A DNA stretch of 64,000 nt from Pseudochelatococcus contaminans (GCF_014195635.1 NZ_JACICC010000001.1:806001-870000); one strand, 5' to 3'; counted from the first letter of the stretch, positions 46,676-60,142 are shown. Numbers and translations: made by a program. Notes: generated by a model not told the origin, from the letters alone.

Positions 46676-47539
46676 ATGTCTTCGCCTGTCGTGTCGCCAG
46701 AATGGCTTGCTGAAAAACTCGGACTTCGCGATGGGGAGCAAGACCCGTCTGTTGTCGTAGTTGACGGTTCCTGGTATCTTCCGGACCAGAAACGCGATCC
46801 CGAAGCTGAATATCTTGCTGCGCACATTCCCGGTGCAATTCGTATCGATATTGATGCGATCAGCGACAAAACATCCCCCCTGCCTCATACGTTGCTGCCG
46901 CCAGCCGATTTTGCCGCTGCGGTGGGAGCGCTCGGTCTTTCGAATAGCGATACGATTGTCGTTTATGATGGCGCGGGTCTTTTCTCAGCCGCACGCGTCT
47001 GGTGGACCTTTCGCCATTATGGCTTCGAAAACATCTATGTTCTGGATGGTGGTTTCCCGGAATGGCAGCGGCTGGGCCTGAAAGTCGAATCCGGACATGT
47101 CACGCGCCCACCCACGACATTTTCCGTAAAACCGGCTTTGGAAAAAGCTGTCGATGCAGAAGAGGTGCTCGCGCACGTTCGCAGCGGTACGTCTCAAATC
47201 GTCGATGCGCGCGGCGCACCGCGATTTCAGGGACAGGCCGCAGAACCGCGCCCGGGCGTGCGCTCCGGGCATATTCCGGGCAGCCGCAACGTTCCCTACA
47301 GCGCAATCATCCATGACGGGCGCTTGAAGACGCCGGACGACATTGCGCAGGTTTTCGAGAGCGCAGGCGTCGATACCGACAAGCCGGTCATCGTCACCTG
47401 CGGGTCTGGCGTCACAGCCGCGGTTCTGGCGCTGGGTCTGGACATTATCGGCAAACCGGCGAAAGCGCTCTATGACGGCTCGTGGTCTGACTGGGGCTCG
47501 CGTCAGGATCTGCCGGTCGAGACCGGACCGGCAAAATAA
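46676..47539 (+). CDS. sseA: 3-mercaptopyruvate sulfurtransferase
   Basis: A 287-residue protein with two rhodanese domains. The C-terminal one has the active site CGSGVTA ([14 protein letters not shown]), the loop type associated with mercaptopyruvate rather than thiosulfate. It moves sulfur from 3-mercaptopyruvate to thiols, cyanide or protein acceptors. Start at ATG 46676 with CGGGAG upstream. Convergent with the permease gene; a CCCGCCGG/CCGGCGGG inverted repeat (47552-47581) spans the junction and could act as a terminator. Confidence 0.93.
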   Translation: MSSPVVSPEWLAEKLGLRDGEQDPSVVVVDGSWYLPDQKRDPEAEYLAAHIPGAIRIDIDAISDKTSPLPHTLLPPADFAAAVGALGLSNSDTIVVYDGAGLFSAARVWWTFRHYGFENIYVLDGGFPEWQRLGLKVESGHVTRPPTTFSVKPALEKAVDAEEVLAHVRSGTSQIVDARGAPRFQGQAAEPRPGVRSGHIPGSRNVPYSAIIHDGRLKTPDDIAQVFESAGVDTDKPVIVTCGSGVTAAVLALGLDIIGKPAKALYDGSWSDWGSRQDLPVETGPAK

Positions 47540-47565
47540 ATTCGCGCGCTTCCCGCCGGATCTGC

Positions 47566-48357
47566 TTATGCACCCGGCGGGGGTGAGGCCGTCGCATCGG
47601 GTATGTGCCGTGTCAGGCGACGTTCAAGCACCAGCCATATGCGGCGGGTGATCTCCACAAGGATCAGGTACAGCACTGCCGCATAGATGTAGATGGTGAA
47701 ATCGTAGGTACGCGAATACGCATAACGCGCCTCGCCCATCAGATCGAGCACCGTCACGAGCGCCGCCAAAGCGCTGGCCTTGATCATCAGGATGACTTCG
47801 TTGCCAAGCGGCCGCAACGCCATAACCATCGCCTGCGGCAGGATAACGAGCCGCACGGCCTGCCAGCGCCCGATACCAAGCGCGCGCGACGCCTCCCACT
47901 GCCCCTGCGGAACAGCAGCGATTGCGCCGCGAAAGATTTCAGCCTGATAGGCGGCGGTGTTGAGCGTGTAGGTGAGCAGCACGCAGTACCACGCCTCACG
48001 GAAGAACCACCACACACCCAGCGCTTCGAGCGTGCCACGGAACTGAAGGCCGCCGTAATACACGAGGAAAAGCTGCACCAGCAGCGGCGTACCGCGCACC
48101 GAATAACTGAAGAGCCGGAAAGGCGCGCGCAGCCATCTGTTACCGGACGCCAGCGCAAAGGACGCAATCAGCCCGAGCACCGTGCCGATGGTGCAGGTGA
48201 TGATGACGATCTGGATGGTGATGCCAAGACCGGACACAATCCGATTGCCATACCGCTCCCAGAGTTCGGGGTCGCCGAACGGAATAAAGAGAAAGCCGAA
48301 CAGCGCAACCAGCGCGGCATGCAACTGGCCGGTGACGGAAGCGATGATTTCGCTCAT
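47566..48357 (-). CDS. Polar amino-acid ABC transporter permease (HisM/ArtM type)
   Basis: A 263-residue inner-membrane permease with five predicted helices and the EAA loop (EASRALGIGRWQAVRLVILPQA), the contact site for the ATPase. It pairs with the next permease, whose stop overlaps its ATG by 4 bp. Together with the binding protein upstream it forms a histidine/arginine/lysine-type uptake system. Confidence 0.9.
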   Translation of the reverse strand: MSEIIASVTGQLHAALVALFGFLFIPFGDPELWERYGNRIVSGLGITIQIVIITCTIGTVLGLIASFALASGNRWLRAPFRLFSYSVRGTPLLVQLFLVYYGGLQFRGTLEALGVWWFFREAWYCVLLTYTLNTAAYQAEIFRGAIAAVPQGQWEASRALGIGRWQAVRLVILPQAMVMALRPLGNEVILMIKASALAALVTVLDLMGEARYAYSRTYDFTIYIYAAVLYLILVEITRRIWLVLERRLTRHIPDATASPPPGA

Positions 48358-49076
48358 GCTCCACGCTCCCGCCCGCGCGCGCTACGCCGTTCGAGGTGCC
48401 CGAACGCTTCGCCGGAAATGGCCGAGATCGCCAGATAAACACCGAACGCCAGCACATAAAACACGAAATACTGTTTCGTCGCGCCCGCTGCGACCTGCGT
48501 GGCACGCATCAACTCGGTGAGCGAAATCACAGAGACGAGCGACGTATCCTTCAGCAACACCATCCACAGGTTGCCGATGCCCGGCAGTGCGACACGCAGG
48601 AGCTGCGGGAAAATGACAAGGCGCAGTGTCTGGCTACGCGACAGACCAAGCGCCGCCGCTGCCGCATATTGACCACGCGGAATGGCCGTGAAAGCGCCGA
48701 GCCAGACTTCGCTCGCGTAGGATGCATTGACAACTCCAAGCGCGACGACGCCCGCGAGGAACGCGGGAATCTCGATAATCACGCCCGGCGCAATAGTGGC
48801 AAACAGTTGCCGCAACCCGATCTGCGCGCCATAAAATACGAGAAACAGCGTCAGAAGCTCCGGCAAGCCTCTGAAAACCCATGTGAATGTCACGGAAAGA
48901 CTGCGCGCGATGCGCCCGCCGGAACGCTGCGCAAGCGCCAGCAGCAGCCCAAGCCCTATGCCGAACGGAAATGTGACGACGGCGAGGGCAATGGTGAGCA
49001 GCGCTCCCTTAAGAAGCTCGTCGCCCCATCCACCTTCACCAAACGATAACAGGCTCAGCAGTTCAGACGCCGACAT
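48354..49076 (-). CDS. Polar amino-acid ABC transporter permease (HisQ/ArtQ type)
   Basis: About 240 residues with the EAA-like loop (QYAAAAALGLSRSQTLRLVIFPQL) and membrane helices throughout (FGIGLGLLLAL; LLTLFLVFYGAQIG). I use the ATG at 49076, preceded by AGGGG; a GTG 33 bp upstream is possible. A stem-loop and 235 bp separate it from the binding-protein gene, as usual when the binding protein is made in excess. No ATPase gene follows the second permease. Confidence 0.9.
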   Translation of the reverse strand: MSASELLSLLSFGEGGWGDELLKGALLTIALAVVTFPFGIGLGLLLALAQRSGGRIARSLSVTFTWVFRGLPELLTLFLVFYGAQIGLRQLFATIAPGVIIEIPAFLAGVVALGVVNASYASEVWLGAFTAIPRGQYAAAAALGLSRSQTLRLVIFPQLLRVALPGIGNLWMVLLKDTSLVSVISLTELMRATQVAAGATKQYFVFYVLAFGVYLAISAISGEAFGHLERRSARGRERGA

Positions 49077-49218
49077 CCGCGCGCCCCTGCGTCCACCCCT
49101 GCGTGACACGCATCATGGAATCATCATTGATCTTGGCCGCGCGAAGCCTTTCGGCAAACGCTGGCGGCTTGAGGAACAGCATACGGCCCCGAACCGGGAC
49201 AATGTCTATAAAAGCACG

Positions 49219-49250
49219 ATTCCGGAAGGTGGCATCCCACCCTCCGGAAT
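49219..49250 (-). other. Intercistronic stem-loop between binding-protein and permease genes
   Basis: ATTCCGGAAGGTGG (49219-49232) pairs with CCACCCTCCGGAAT (49237-49250), with one mismatch and a four-base loop. Lacking a U-run, it is more probably an mRNA stabiliser protecting the binding-protein transcript than a terminator. Confidence 0.6.
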
Positions 49251-49311
49251 TCGACGTCGACCGTTGTCAAACCTTAAAACCGCCCACATGTCAAATGCAG
49301 CGGCAGATCGT

Positions 49312-50097
49312 TCAGTCGAGCTTGTAGTCGAAATACTTATCGGCGATGCGCTGGAAGGTGCCGTCCGCATGCACCTCATCAATGGCCTTGTCGAGAAGCG
49401 CCTTCAGCTCGGTATCTTCCTTACGCACGGCGGCGCCGATGCCCTCGCCGTGATACTCGAACACATTGTCGAGATCAGCCAGCAGCTTGCAGCATGCCTG
49501 CCCTTCCTTGCTGCGCAGGAAGTTGACGATGGTTGGCTTATCCGCCATCGTGGCGTCAATACGTCCGCCCGCCAGATCGGTATTCGCTTCGTCCTGGTTC
49601 GGGTAGAGGCGAATATCGGAGCCCTTATAGACGCCTTCGGCATAGTTGGTGTGGTTGGTGGAGGACTGCACGCCCAGCACCTTCCCCTTCAGGCTCTCGG
49701 GCGACGCATCGGTCAGCGGCGAATCCTTCGGCACCGCGACGCTGGCACGCAACACGAGGTAGGGCTTGGAAAATGCGACCTGCTTCTTGCGCTCGTCGGT
49801 GATCGAGACGGAAGCGAAAACAGCGTCATAACGTCCCGCCAGCAATGCCGGCAAAATGCCGTCCCAATCCTGCGCCTGGAACGTGCATGTCACCTGCGCC
49901 TTTTCGCAGATAGCCTCGGCGAGCTCGATCTCGAAGCCAACGACCTTGCCCGACGGATCCGTGTAGTTGAAGGGCGGATAGGCACCCTCGGAGGCAATTC
50001 GAATGGTCTTCCATTCCTTGGCAACCACGGGCGCAGCCAGCGGAAGGGCCGCACTCATAATGGCGGCGACGGATACGGTGAAGGCAAGACGGCGCAT
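49312..50097 (-). CDS. ABC transporter substrate-binding protein, polar amino acids
   Basis: A 261-residue periplasmic protein with a signal peptide (MRRLAFTVSVAAIMSAALPL, cleavage near VVAKEW). The SBP_bac_3 domain starts IRIASEGAYPPFNY and includes GFEIELAEAICEKA, typical of HisJ/ArgT/ArtJ. It delivers basic or polar amino acids to the HisQ/HisM-like permeases downstream. The ligand cannot be told from sequence alone. Confidence 0.92.
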   Translation of the reverse strand: MRRLAFTVSVAAIMSAALPLAAPVVAKEWKTIRIASEGAYPPFNYTDPSGKVVGFEIELAEAICEKAQVTCTFQAQDWDGILPALLAGRYDAVFASVSITDERKKQVAFSKPYLVLRASVAVPKDSPLTDASPESLKGKVLGVQSSTNHTNYAEGVYKGSDIRLYPNQDEANTDLAGGRIDATMADKPTIVNFLRSKEGQACCKLLADLDNVFEYHGEGIGAAVRKEDTELKALLDKAIDEVHADGTFQRIADKYFDYKLD

Positions 50098-50271
50098 CTG
50101 TAATTCCCCTCTGTTTTTTCACTTAACGGCAATCGCCATTCAAACCGATCACTCGACCTGAACGCGAGAGAACCGAAGTCCGGATTTCGGACACGGTTTG
50201 ACCGCACGTTGCCGAAACCTTGACCACAACTCTGTCGGACCGGGAATCATGCAGCGCTATTTTGCTAGTTA

Positions 50272-50311
50272 ACGGAAAGAAAACGCGGCAGGCAAGATGC
50301 CCACCGCGTTT
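50272..50311 (-). terminator. Terminator of scoAB
   Basis: Perfect 8-bp stem AAACGCGG/CCGCGTTT (50281-50288 with 50304-50311) with an additional inner GGCA/TGCC pairing, followed on the minus strand by TCTTTCC. It is 24 bp after the scoB stop. Confidence 0.82.
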
Positions 50312-50334
50312 CAAATCATCAGGGCGCCTGTCGA

Positions 50335-51033
50335 TCAGGCTGCTTCGGAAGTTGCGCGCCGCGCCTCTTCGAGCGTGCGGATGCTCAGTTCCATTTCGGG
50401 AACGGTATCCGGCACGATGAGCTTGGCCGTCGTGTTTTCCAGGATGGTTTCGACCGAAACGTCAGGAGCGCGTTCGCGCAGCACGAGGCCATCGTCGGTG
50501 GGTTCAATCACAGCCAGATCGGTGATGATCAGCGTCACGCGGCGAAGCGAGGTCAGCGGCAGCGTGCACTTGGGCACAATCTTCGGGCGGCCACGAGCGG
50601 TGTGCTGCATGCCGACAAGCACGCGGCGAGCGCCGGTCACGAGATCCATCGCACCGCCCATGCCGGGCACCATCTTGCCGGGCACGACCCAGTTGGCGAG
50701 CTGGCCGTTCTCGTCGACTTCAAGGCCGCCGAGCACGGTTGCATCCACGTGACCGCCACGGATGAGGCCGAAGGAAATGGCGCTATCGATCGTCGCGGCA
50801 CCCGGAAGCGCCGACACGAAACCGCCACCGGCGTCCGTGAGATCCTCGTCTTCCATACCTTCCGGCGGACGGGCGCTCATGCCGATGATGCCATTTTCGG
50901 ACTGGAAGAACACGGAATATTCGTCCGGAACGAACTTCGACACGCCGGTAGGCAGGCCGATGCCGAGATTGACCAGCGAGAGAGGCTTGAGCTCGCGCGC
51001 AACGCGACGCTGGATGATTTCAAGTGCTTCCAT
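50335..51033 (-). CDS. scoB: 3-oxoacid CoA-transferase subunit B
   Basis: A 232-residue family I CoA-transferase beta subunit. The catalytic glutamate lies in QSENGIIGM, and the GGHVDATVLGGLEVDENGQLANW block is typical. With the alpha subunit it transfers CoA from succinyl-CoA to acetoacetate or another 3-oxoacid, feeding ketone-body or PHB breakdown products into the TCA cycle. It is adjacent to the alpha subunit (2 bp gap) and ends at a strong terminator. The substrate (acetoacetate or 3-oxoadipate) is inferred from family resemblance. Confidence 0.9.
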   Translation of the reverse strand: MEALEIIQRRVARELKPLSLVNLGIGLPTGVSKFVPDEYSVFFQSENGIIGMSARPPEGMEDEDLTDAGGGFVSALPGAATIDSAISFGLIRGGHVDATVLGGLEVDENGQLANWVVPGKMVPGMGGAMDLVTGARRVLVGMQHTARGRPKIVPKCTLPLTSLRRVTLIITDLAVIEPTDDGLVLRERAPDVSVETILENTTAKLIVPDTVPEMELSIRTLEEARRATSEAA

Positions 51034-51035
51034 GA

Positions 51036-51686
51036 TCAGACCCTCGCGATCAGATGGTCAACGATGACGCCGGGAGTGCGCACGTCATCCGGCGGAATGA
51101 CGCCGATTGGCACAATGACGCGCGGCTCGCAGATGACGGTTTTCGCGGCCATCGCCATGATGGGGTTGAAGTTCGTGGCGGTGAGCTGATAGGTGAGGTT
51201 GCCGATGTAATCGGCCCGATCTGCATGGATCAGCGCGAAATCAGCCGGCAGCGGCGGCTCATACAGCCATTCCTCGCCGTCGATCTCGATGATGCGCTTA
51301 CCCTCGGCGGCGATGGTGCCGATGGCGGTCTTGGTCAGTACGCCGCCAAGGCCGTGGCCGGCAGCGCGCAGGCGCTCGGCCAGCGTTCCCTGCGGTACGA
51401 GATCGATCTCCATCTCGCCTGCGATCATCTGCTTCTGCGATTCGGGGTTGAGACCGATGTGAGAGGCGATCAGCTTCTTCACTGCGCGGGCATGGACGAG
51501 ACGGCCAATGCCGAAATCGGGACGGCCGGCGTCGTTGCCGATGACCGTCAGATCCTTGCGACCGGCTTCCACCAGCGCATCGATGACGCGGTGGGGCGAG
51601 CCCACGCCCATGAAACCGCCGATGGCCAATACGGCGCCATCCGGGATGATCTCCGCAGCCTGTTGCGGCGTGATCGCTTCTTTCAT
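51036..51686 (-). CDS. scoA: 3-oxoacid CoA-transferase subunit A
   Basis: A 216-residue alpha subunit (IPDGAVLAIGGFMGVGSPHRVIDAL motif; LVPQGTLAERLRAAGHGLGG) of the family I CoA-transferases such as AtoD/ScoA. It forms the heteromeric enzyme with the downstream beta subunit. The phasin gene at 35516 is in the same window and acetoacetate is a PHB degradation product, but the loci are 15 kb apart. Confidence 0.9.
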   Translation of the reverse strand: MKEAITPQQAAEIIPDGAVLAIGGFMGVGSPHRVIDALVEAGRKDLTVIGNDAGRPDFGIGRLVHARAVKKLIASHIGLNPESQKQMIAGEMEIDLVPQGTLAERLRAAGHGLGGVLTKTAIGTIAAEGKRIIEIDGEEWLYEPPLPADFALIHADRADYIGNLTYQLTATNFNPIMAMAAKTVICEPRVIVPIGVIPPDDVRTPGVIVDHLIARV

Positions 51687-51894
51687 CGTGACCTCCAGTC
51701 GGTACGAACGCAGAGCAAAATCCGTAACGCCGTGTCGGCAATACCTGATTCAGCGGCGAAACGAATGTCGCCGATCCCAGAATTGCGCACAAGTCGTTCC
51801 AGTTGTGACTGGTACTGCACTACAACGATGAAAGGAATATGTCGGTGCTCCAAACAGGAGATTATTGTCAGCATTTCAGCATAGGCTGGAGAGG

Positions 51895-52968
51895 TTACAA
51901 CATCCAGACACGATACCGCCCACGACCTGTTGTTTCCCGTAGCCCCAGTTCGGCGACGAGATTTCGGGCCGCGCGCTGGGTTATTCCCAGTGCCTGCGCC
52001 ACTGTCGCCGCTGTCAATAATGGATGCGCGGCGGCCAATTCAACGAGATCCTGAAGACGGGACGTGACACGGCGGCCAGAACTTTTGCGCTCAAGCGTCG
52101 CCAGCGCCGCCACCAGGCGATCATGCTCGCGCAGGCCCGCAAGCGCACCGGCCTGAGCCGCTTCAAGCCAGGCCCGCAGGCGGGCGCCGCCGTCCCGCGC
52201 CCTGCGATGCTCCCATGGAACAGCACGCAGACCGCTGTTGATCGCGGGCAGATGCGCGGCCGCCTTTCCACGCGCGCGCAGATAATCCGCAACCAATTGC
52301 CGCCCCAGCCATGCCCGCCCGGAAGCAGGCGGATGCGCCTCCCACCGATCCCACAGCAGCCCCGCAGCCAGCAACGGCGGCAGGTGCTCAAGCGAATCAG
52401 CCATGCGGCGCAGATCTTCTGTTGGCGTCAGCGCGGGCGATGGAGGAGTCTCGATATTTTCGCCCGACAAAACCCGGCCAGTGCGCGAGAGAACCTCGTC
52501 CAACGCCGAAAGCGCGTCGTCAAGTCCTGTTTCGTCGGTATCGGCCGACCTGCTGCCGTGCCGGTACATTTCGGTGGCGAACTCTTTATCGGCTGCCGGT
52601 TTGCCTGACAGCAAGGCCAGGCCGCCGCGCTCCAGTGCCCGGCCCGGCGGTTGATCGGAGATGATGCGCCGCGTGCGCAGGACCGTCCGGGCACGCGCCA
52701 ATTGCGGCGTCGGGGCGCGGACATCCGCCGCCGCGTCATGAAGCACCAGATCTTCCAGCGATACCAGTTCGCCTTCGAGCCACATCGATGCACACGCATC
52801 CGCATAATGCAGACGCGAGATGAAGCCCTCTCGGATGCGACTTGTGCGCAGGCGCTCATCCATGCGCGCCAACGCATCTTCAGCCGCCACGAGAGGCGCG
52901 ATGAGCTGTGACAACGGCAAACTTTCAGGAATCGTCAGTTCAGCGGGAGGTTGATGCGCTCCGATCAT
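51895..52968 (-). CDS. DUF1612 / helix-turn-helix protein (RHE_PE00001-like)
   Basis: A 357-residue protein with an N-terminal domain (SQLIAPLVAAEDALARMDERL; FISRLHYADACASMWLEGEL; VSLEDLVLHDAAADVRAPT), a helical middle, and a C-terminal helix-turn-helix (LTAATVAQALGITQRAARNLVAEL). I recognise the rhizobial family often annotated as DUF1612 plus HTH and frequently plasmid-borne. It is probably a DNA-binding regulator; target unknown. It lies between scoA and azlD in the same direction, so it may be an insertion in an otherwise metabolic region. Confidence 0.72.
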   Translation of the reverse strand: MIGAHQPPAELTIPESLPLSQLIAPLVAAEDALARMDERLRTSRIREGFISRLHYADACASMWLEGELVSLEDLVLHDAAADVRAPTPQLARARTVLRTRRIISDQPPGRALERGGLALLSGKPAADKEFATEMYRHGSRSADTDETGLDDALSALDEVLSRTGRVLSGENIETPPSPALTPTEDLRRMADSLEHLPPLLAAGLLWDRWEAHPPASGRAWLGRQLVADYLRARGKAAAHLPAINSGLRAVPWEHRRARDGGARLRAWLEAAQAGALAGLREHDRLVAALATLERKSSGRRVTSRLQDLVELAAAHPLLTAATVAQALGITQRAARNLVAELGLRETTGRGRYRVWML

Positions 52969-52980
52969 CGCCCCGGCCCG

Positions 52981-53280
52981 TTAAAACAGGGCACGCAAGA
53001 TGACCACGGCAGCGATCCCGATGGCGATCACGCCTAACAGTGGCAGGCGCAGCGCGGCGATACCTGCCGCAGCCGCAGCCAGCGTTTCCGGCCAGCCATG
53101 GGTCAGAACCACGGGAGCAATGAGCGCGAAAAGAACAGCAGGAGGGATTGCGTCAATGGCGGCCCGCGCGCGGCCTCGTAAAGACAGGCGACTTGCGAGC
53201 AAAAATCCCGCCAGCCGGGTGAAGTAGGTGACGGCGGACATCATCGCGATTGCCAGCAGCATTCCCGGATCGATGCTCAC
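52981..53280 (-). CDS. AzlD domain protein
   Basis: A 99-residue membrane protein with three hydrophobic segments, the small partner of AzlC in branched-chain amino-acid efflux. YFTRLAGFLLASRL and AIPPAVLFALIAPV are typical AzlD blocks. Its ATG overlaps the azlC stop by 4 bp. Confidence 0.88.
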   Translation of the reverse strand: MSIDPGMLLAIAMMSAVTYFTRLAGFLLASRLSLRGRARAAIDAIPPAVLFALIAPVVLTHGWPETLAAAAAGIAALRLPLLGVIAIGIAAVVILRALF

Positions 53281-54020
53281 AGCAGATGCCCCTCTGGCGA
53301 TGAAGACTCCGGCTCATCCGGCTCCGTAGCCGTGAACCATGCAGCCACGATCCCGGCCGCCGCGCCGGCGAGCACGTTCCAGGGCTCACCGATTGTCAGC
53401 GCTACCAAAGCCGATGCACCGCCGCTGGCAACCAGCACCCATGCGGTGGTGGCGCCCTTCCAGAAACCCGCGATGAGACCGATGAACAACGCGGTGAACG
53501 CGAAATCGAGACCAATCGCCGCCGGATCACCCAGCATTGGCCCCACCATGGACCCGGTGACCGTCGACGCCACCCACACGAGATGCACCGGCACCGCCAT
53601 GAAAAACCAATAGGCGACCGTGATGGTTTGCCGACGCGCCCGCCGTTCGCCCAGCGCCCACGCCTCATCTGTCATGAACCACGCCGCTGCCCACAGCCGC
53701 CAACCTTTAAAGGCATGCATCTTCGGTGCCAGCGAGACGCCCATCAAAATGTGACGTGCGCTGACAAGCGCCGTGGATACGAACAACGCCAGATAGGGAA
53801 TCGGCCATTTCCACAGGCCGATGGCGGCGAACTCCGCTCCGCCCGAAAACACCAGCGTCGACATCAGCCACACGTCCGATGCCGCCCAGCCTTTTGTGGT
53901 GCAGATCGCGCCGAAAAGCAGCCCGATGGGCACCATTGCCACCAGAACAGGAGCGATATCCGCAAGCCCCTGCCTGATTTCATCAGCCGTCGATGATTGA
54001 TACTCGGATTGAACGGTCAT
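53277..54020 (-). CDS. AzlC family branched-chain amino-acid permease
   Basis: A 247-residue polytopic protein with APVLVAMVPIGLLFGAICTTKGW and SARHILMGVSLAPKM, characteristic of AzlC. AzlCD exports branched-chain amino acids. It is 3 bp from the end of ligA in the same direction, so ligA-azlC-azlD could be cotranscribed by proximity. Confidence 0.88.
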   Translation of the reverse strand: MTVQSEYQSSTADEIRQGLADIAPVLVAMVPIGLLFGAICTTKGWAASDVWLMSTLVFSGGAEFAAIGLWKWPIPYLALFVSTALVSARHILMGVSLAPKMHAFKGWRLWAAAWFMTDEAWALGERRARRQTITVAYWFFMAVPVHLVWVASTVTGSMVGPMLGDPAAIGLDFAFTALFIGLIAGFWKGATTAWVLVASGGASALVALTIGEPWNVLAGAAAGIVAAWFTATEPDEPESSSPEGHLL

Positions 54021-54023
54021 GGA

Positions 54024-57835
<3,812 letters not shown>

Positions 57836-57916
57836 CGCTCAGGAGTATCCGCATGCCCCGGCCGGGCGTTGGAATCAGTTATAAAGCGGCCGGAACATAT
57901 TGGCAACAACCCCTGT

Positions 57917-58957
57917 TTACAGCCACCCCTTCCAGCGGAAGAAAAAGTAAGGTGTGACGGCCGCCATAATCATCACAATGATGGCGACGGGGTAGCCAAA
58001 GTCCCAACCCAGTTCGGGCATGTCCTGAAAGTTCATGCCATAGATCGAGGCGATCAACGTCGGCGGCATGAACACCACCGACATGACCGAAAACAACTTG
58101 ATAATGTTGTTCTGTTCGAGATTCACGAGACCGAGCGTCGCGTCAAGCAGGAACTGGACCTTGCCGGACTGAAAATTGGCATATTCCTCCAGAGACTGGA
58201 TGTCCCGCAGGGTGCTGCGGATATCCTTGCGCAGATCGCCCGCTGCCCCCGTGCCGCGATAGCTGGCCGTGATGAACAGCAGCGCGCGCTCCAGCGAGGC
58301 CAGGCTTTCGCGGCTCATGGCGATGAGGGTGCCGGCGCTGCCCAGAGAGCGCAGCGTCTGCTGATGAGCAATGCTGGCGGCCTTGCTTTTGGGATCGAAG
58401 ACCGAGCGCGAAAGCGCGTTGATCTGCTCCGCCGTCGCCTGCAACAATTCGGCCGTGCGGTCGATGACGGTTTCGATCAGTCCGTGGAAAATGGCATCGG
58501 CGGTGGTGCCCGCCCCGCCCGCGCGTGAGGCGCGGGTGACATACATCGGGAATGCGCGTGGCTCGTCGTAACGCACGGTCGCCAGCGTGTTGCCTTTCAG
58601 CACGAAGGTAACGCCGGCCATGTCCGGCTCGTCATCGACAGCGACGATAAGCTTGACGGTAATATAGCGCGCGCCATTCTCATGGTAGAGAAGCTCGGAG
58701 GCCTCGATGTCGTCCATATCCTCCTGAGTCGGCATTTCGATGTTCAGGGTTTGCTCGACGAGGCGCTCCTCGGAGCGGGTCGGCTGGACGAGATCGATCC
58801 ACAATGCATCAGCCGGTATGGGCTCACCGGGCTCCAGTTGGTGTCGCACGAGGCGCGAGCCGGTGAGCGGCGTGTCGGCAGACACTTCCGCATCGGCGTG
58901 ATTGTTGCCGCCACGGGGTTGCACGCCCGCAGGCGCGACGCTGTAGACGATCAGCAT
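57917..58957 (-). CDS. CorA-type magnesium/cobalt transporter
   Basis: A 346-residue CorA family channel. The cytoplasmic domain (1-275) is followed by two C-terminal helices, with the signature YGMNFQDMPELGW and the basic end FFFRWKGWL. The GMN selectivity motif is intact. CorA imports Mg2+ (and Co2+ or Ni2+) as a pentamer. Starts 81 bp upstream of recN's 5' end on the same strand. Confidence 0.92.
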   Translation of the reverse strand: MLIVYSVAPAGVQPRGGNNHADAEVSADTPLTGSRLVRHQLEPGEPIPADALWIDLVQPTRSEERLVEQTLNIEMPTQEDMDDIEASELLYHENGARYITVKLIVAVDDEPDMAGVTFVLKGNTLATVRYDEPRAFPMYVTRASRAGGAGTTADAIFHGLIETVIDRTAELLQATAEQINALSRSVFDPKSKAASIAHQQTLRSLGSAGTLIAMSRESLASLERALLFITASYRGTGAAGDLRKDIRSTLRDIQSLEEYANFQSGKVQFLLDATLGLVNLEQNNIIKLFSVMSVVFMPPTLIASIYGMNFQDMPELGWDFGYPVAIIVMIMAAVTPYFFFRWKGWL

Positions 58958-59102
58958 ACCGATAATCCCTGATTTGATCCGTCGCGGAAACGCAACGGCA
59001 TACGCGTGACAAGATGCTTATGCGGGGCTCAAACCGTCGTCAACGCTACCCGGTGTCGACAGCCGTTTCCCGTTTGGTAAAAGACACCTATACCTGCAAT
59101 CC

Positions 59103-60131
59103 ATGACAACTGTTGACGATTCGCCAGATATGACACTGCTGCTCACTTCTGTCACCGAGGATATCGCCCGTGGAGGCGCGCTGCTGCGCCAGGGGAGCCT
59201 GGTCGCCTTCCCCACGGAAACCGTCTATGGCCTCGGCGCGGACGCAACCAACCCGGAAGCGGTGGCCGCTATCTATACAGCCAAGGAGCGCCCGCGCTTC
59301 AACCCGCTGATCGCCCACTATGCAGACAGTGAAGAAGCCTTTCGGCATGGCATGTTTGACGCCACCGCCCGCAAGCTGGCCGATGCGTTCTGGCCGGGGC
59401 CGCTGACCCTCGTGGTGCCCAAGGCAGCCGGTTGTCCTATATGCGATCTGGCTTCCGCGGGCCTTGACAGCATTGCCGTGCGAGTGCCCGCGCACCCTGT
59501 GGCGCGTGCGCTGCTGCGCGAGGCAGGGCGGCCCATCGCTGCACCGTCTGCCAATCGCTCGGGACGCGTGAGCCCAACGACGGCAGCGCATGTTCTGGGC
59601 GATCTCGATGGCAGGGTCGCCGCAGTGATCGATGGCGGCAACACGGATGTCGGCGTCGAATCGACCATCGTTTCCTGCCTTGGCGACAGGCCGGTGCTGC
59701 TGCGCCCCGGCGGCGTGACCAGAGAAGCACTGGAGGAAGTGCTCGGCGAGAGAATCGATAGCCCTCCCTACGACACATCTGCGCATAGAGCGACGGATGA
59801 CAGCGGGCTTGATTCCGCGCCTGTTGCCCCCGGCCAGCTTGCATCGCACTATGCGCCGCGCGCATACGTGCGGCTTGATGCCACGCAGATCAAATCCGGC
59901 GAGGCCGCCTTACTGTTCGGCGATCCCGTTCCGGGAACGGAGCATGCAGCAGCGGTCTTCAACCTGAGTCCGGCGGGCGATTCGAGAGAAGCCGCTGCGC
60001 GACTTTTTTCCGGCCTGCGGGCACTGGACCTGCCCGGTATCAGGACAATCGCCGTCGCTCCGATTCTCGACGATGGGCTTGGGGAGGCGATCAATGACCG
60101 TCTGCGCCGCGCCGCCGCGCCCCGCGCATAA
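59103..60131 (+). CDS. L-threonylcarbamoyladenylate synthase (TsaC/Sua5)
   Basis: A 342-residue protein with a YrdC domain (GSLVAFPTETVYGLGADATN; KERPRFNPLIAHY) and a C-terminal Sua5 domain (about 235-342), as in the long form Sua5. It makes threonylcarbamoyl-AMP for the t6A37 modification of tRNAs decoding ANN. It is longer than E. coli TsaC (190) and comparable with other Sua5 (about 330-345). Single gene, divergent from the corA gene. Confidence 0.93.
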   Translation: MTTVDDSPDMTLLLTSVTEDIARGGALLRQGSLVAFPTETVYGLGADATNPEAVAAIYTAKERPRFNPLIAHYADSEEAFRHGMFDATARKLADAFWPGPLTLVVPKAAGCPICDLASAGLDSIAVRVPAHPVARALLREAGRPIAAPSANRSGRVSPTTAAHVLGDLDGRVAAVIDGGNTDVGVESTIVSCLGDRPVLLRPGGVTREALEEVLGERIDSPPYDTSAHRATDDSGLDSAPVAPGQLASHYAPRAYVRLDATQIKSGEAALLFGDPVPGTEHAAAVFNLSPAGDSREAAARLFSGLRALDLPGIRTIAVAPILDDGLGEAINDRLRRAAAPRA

Positions 60132-60142
60132 CGCACCCCAAC

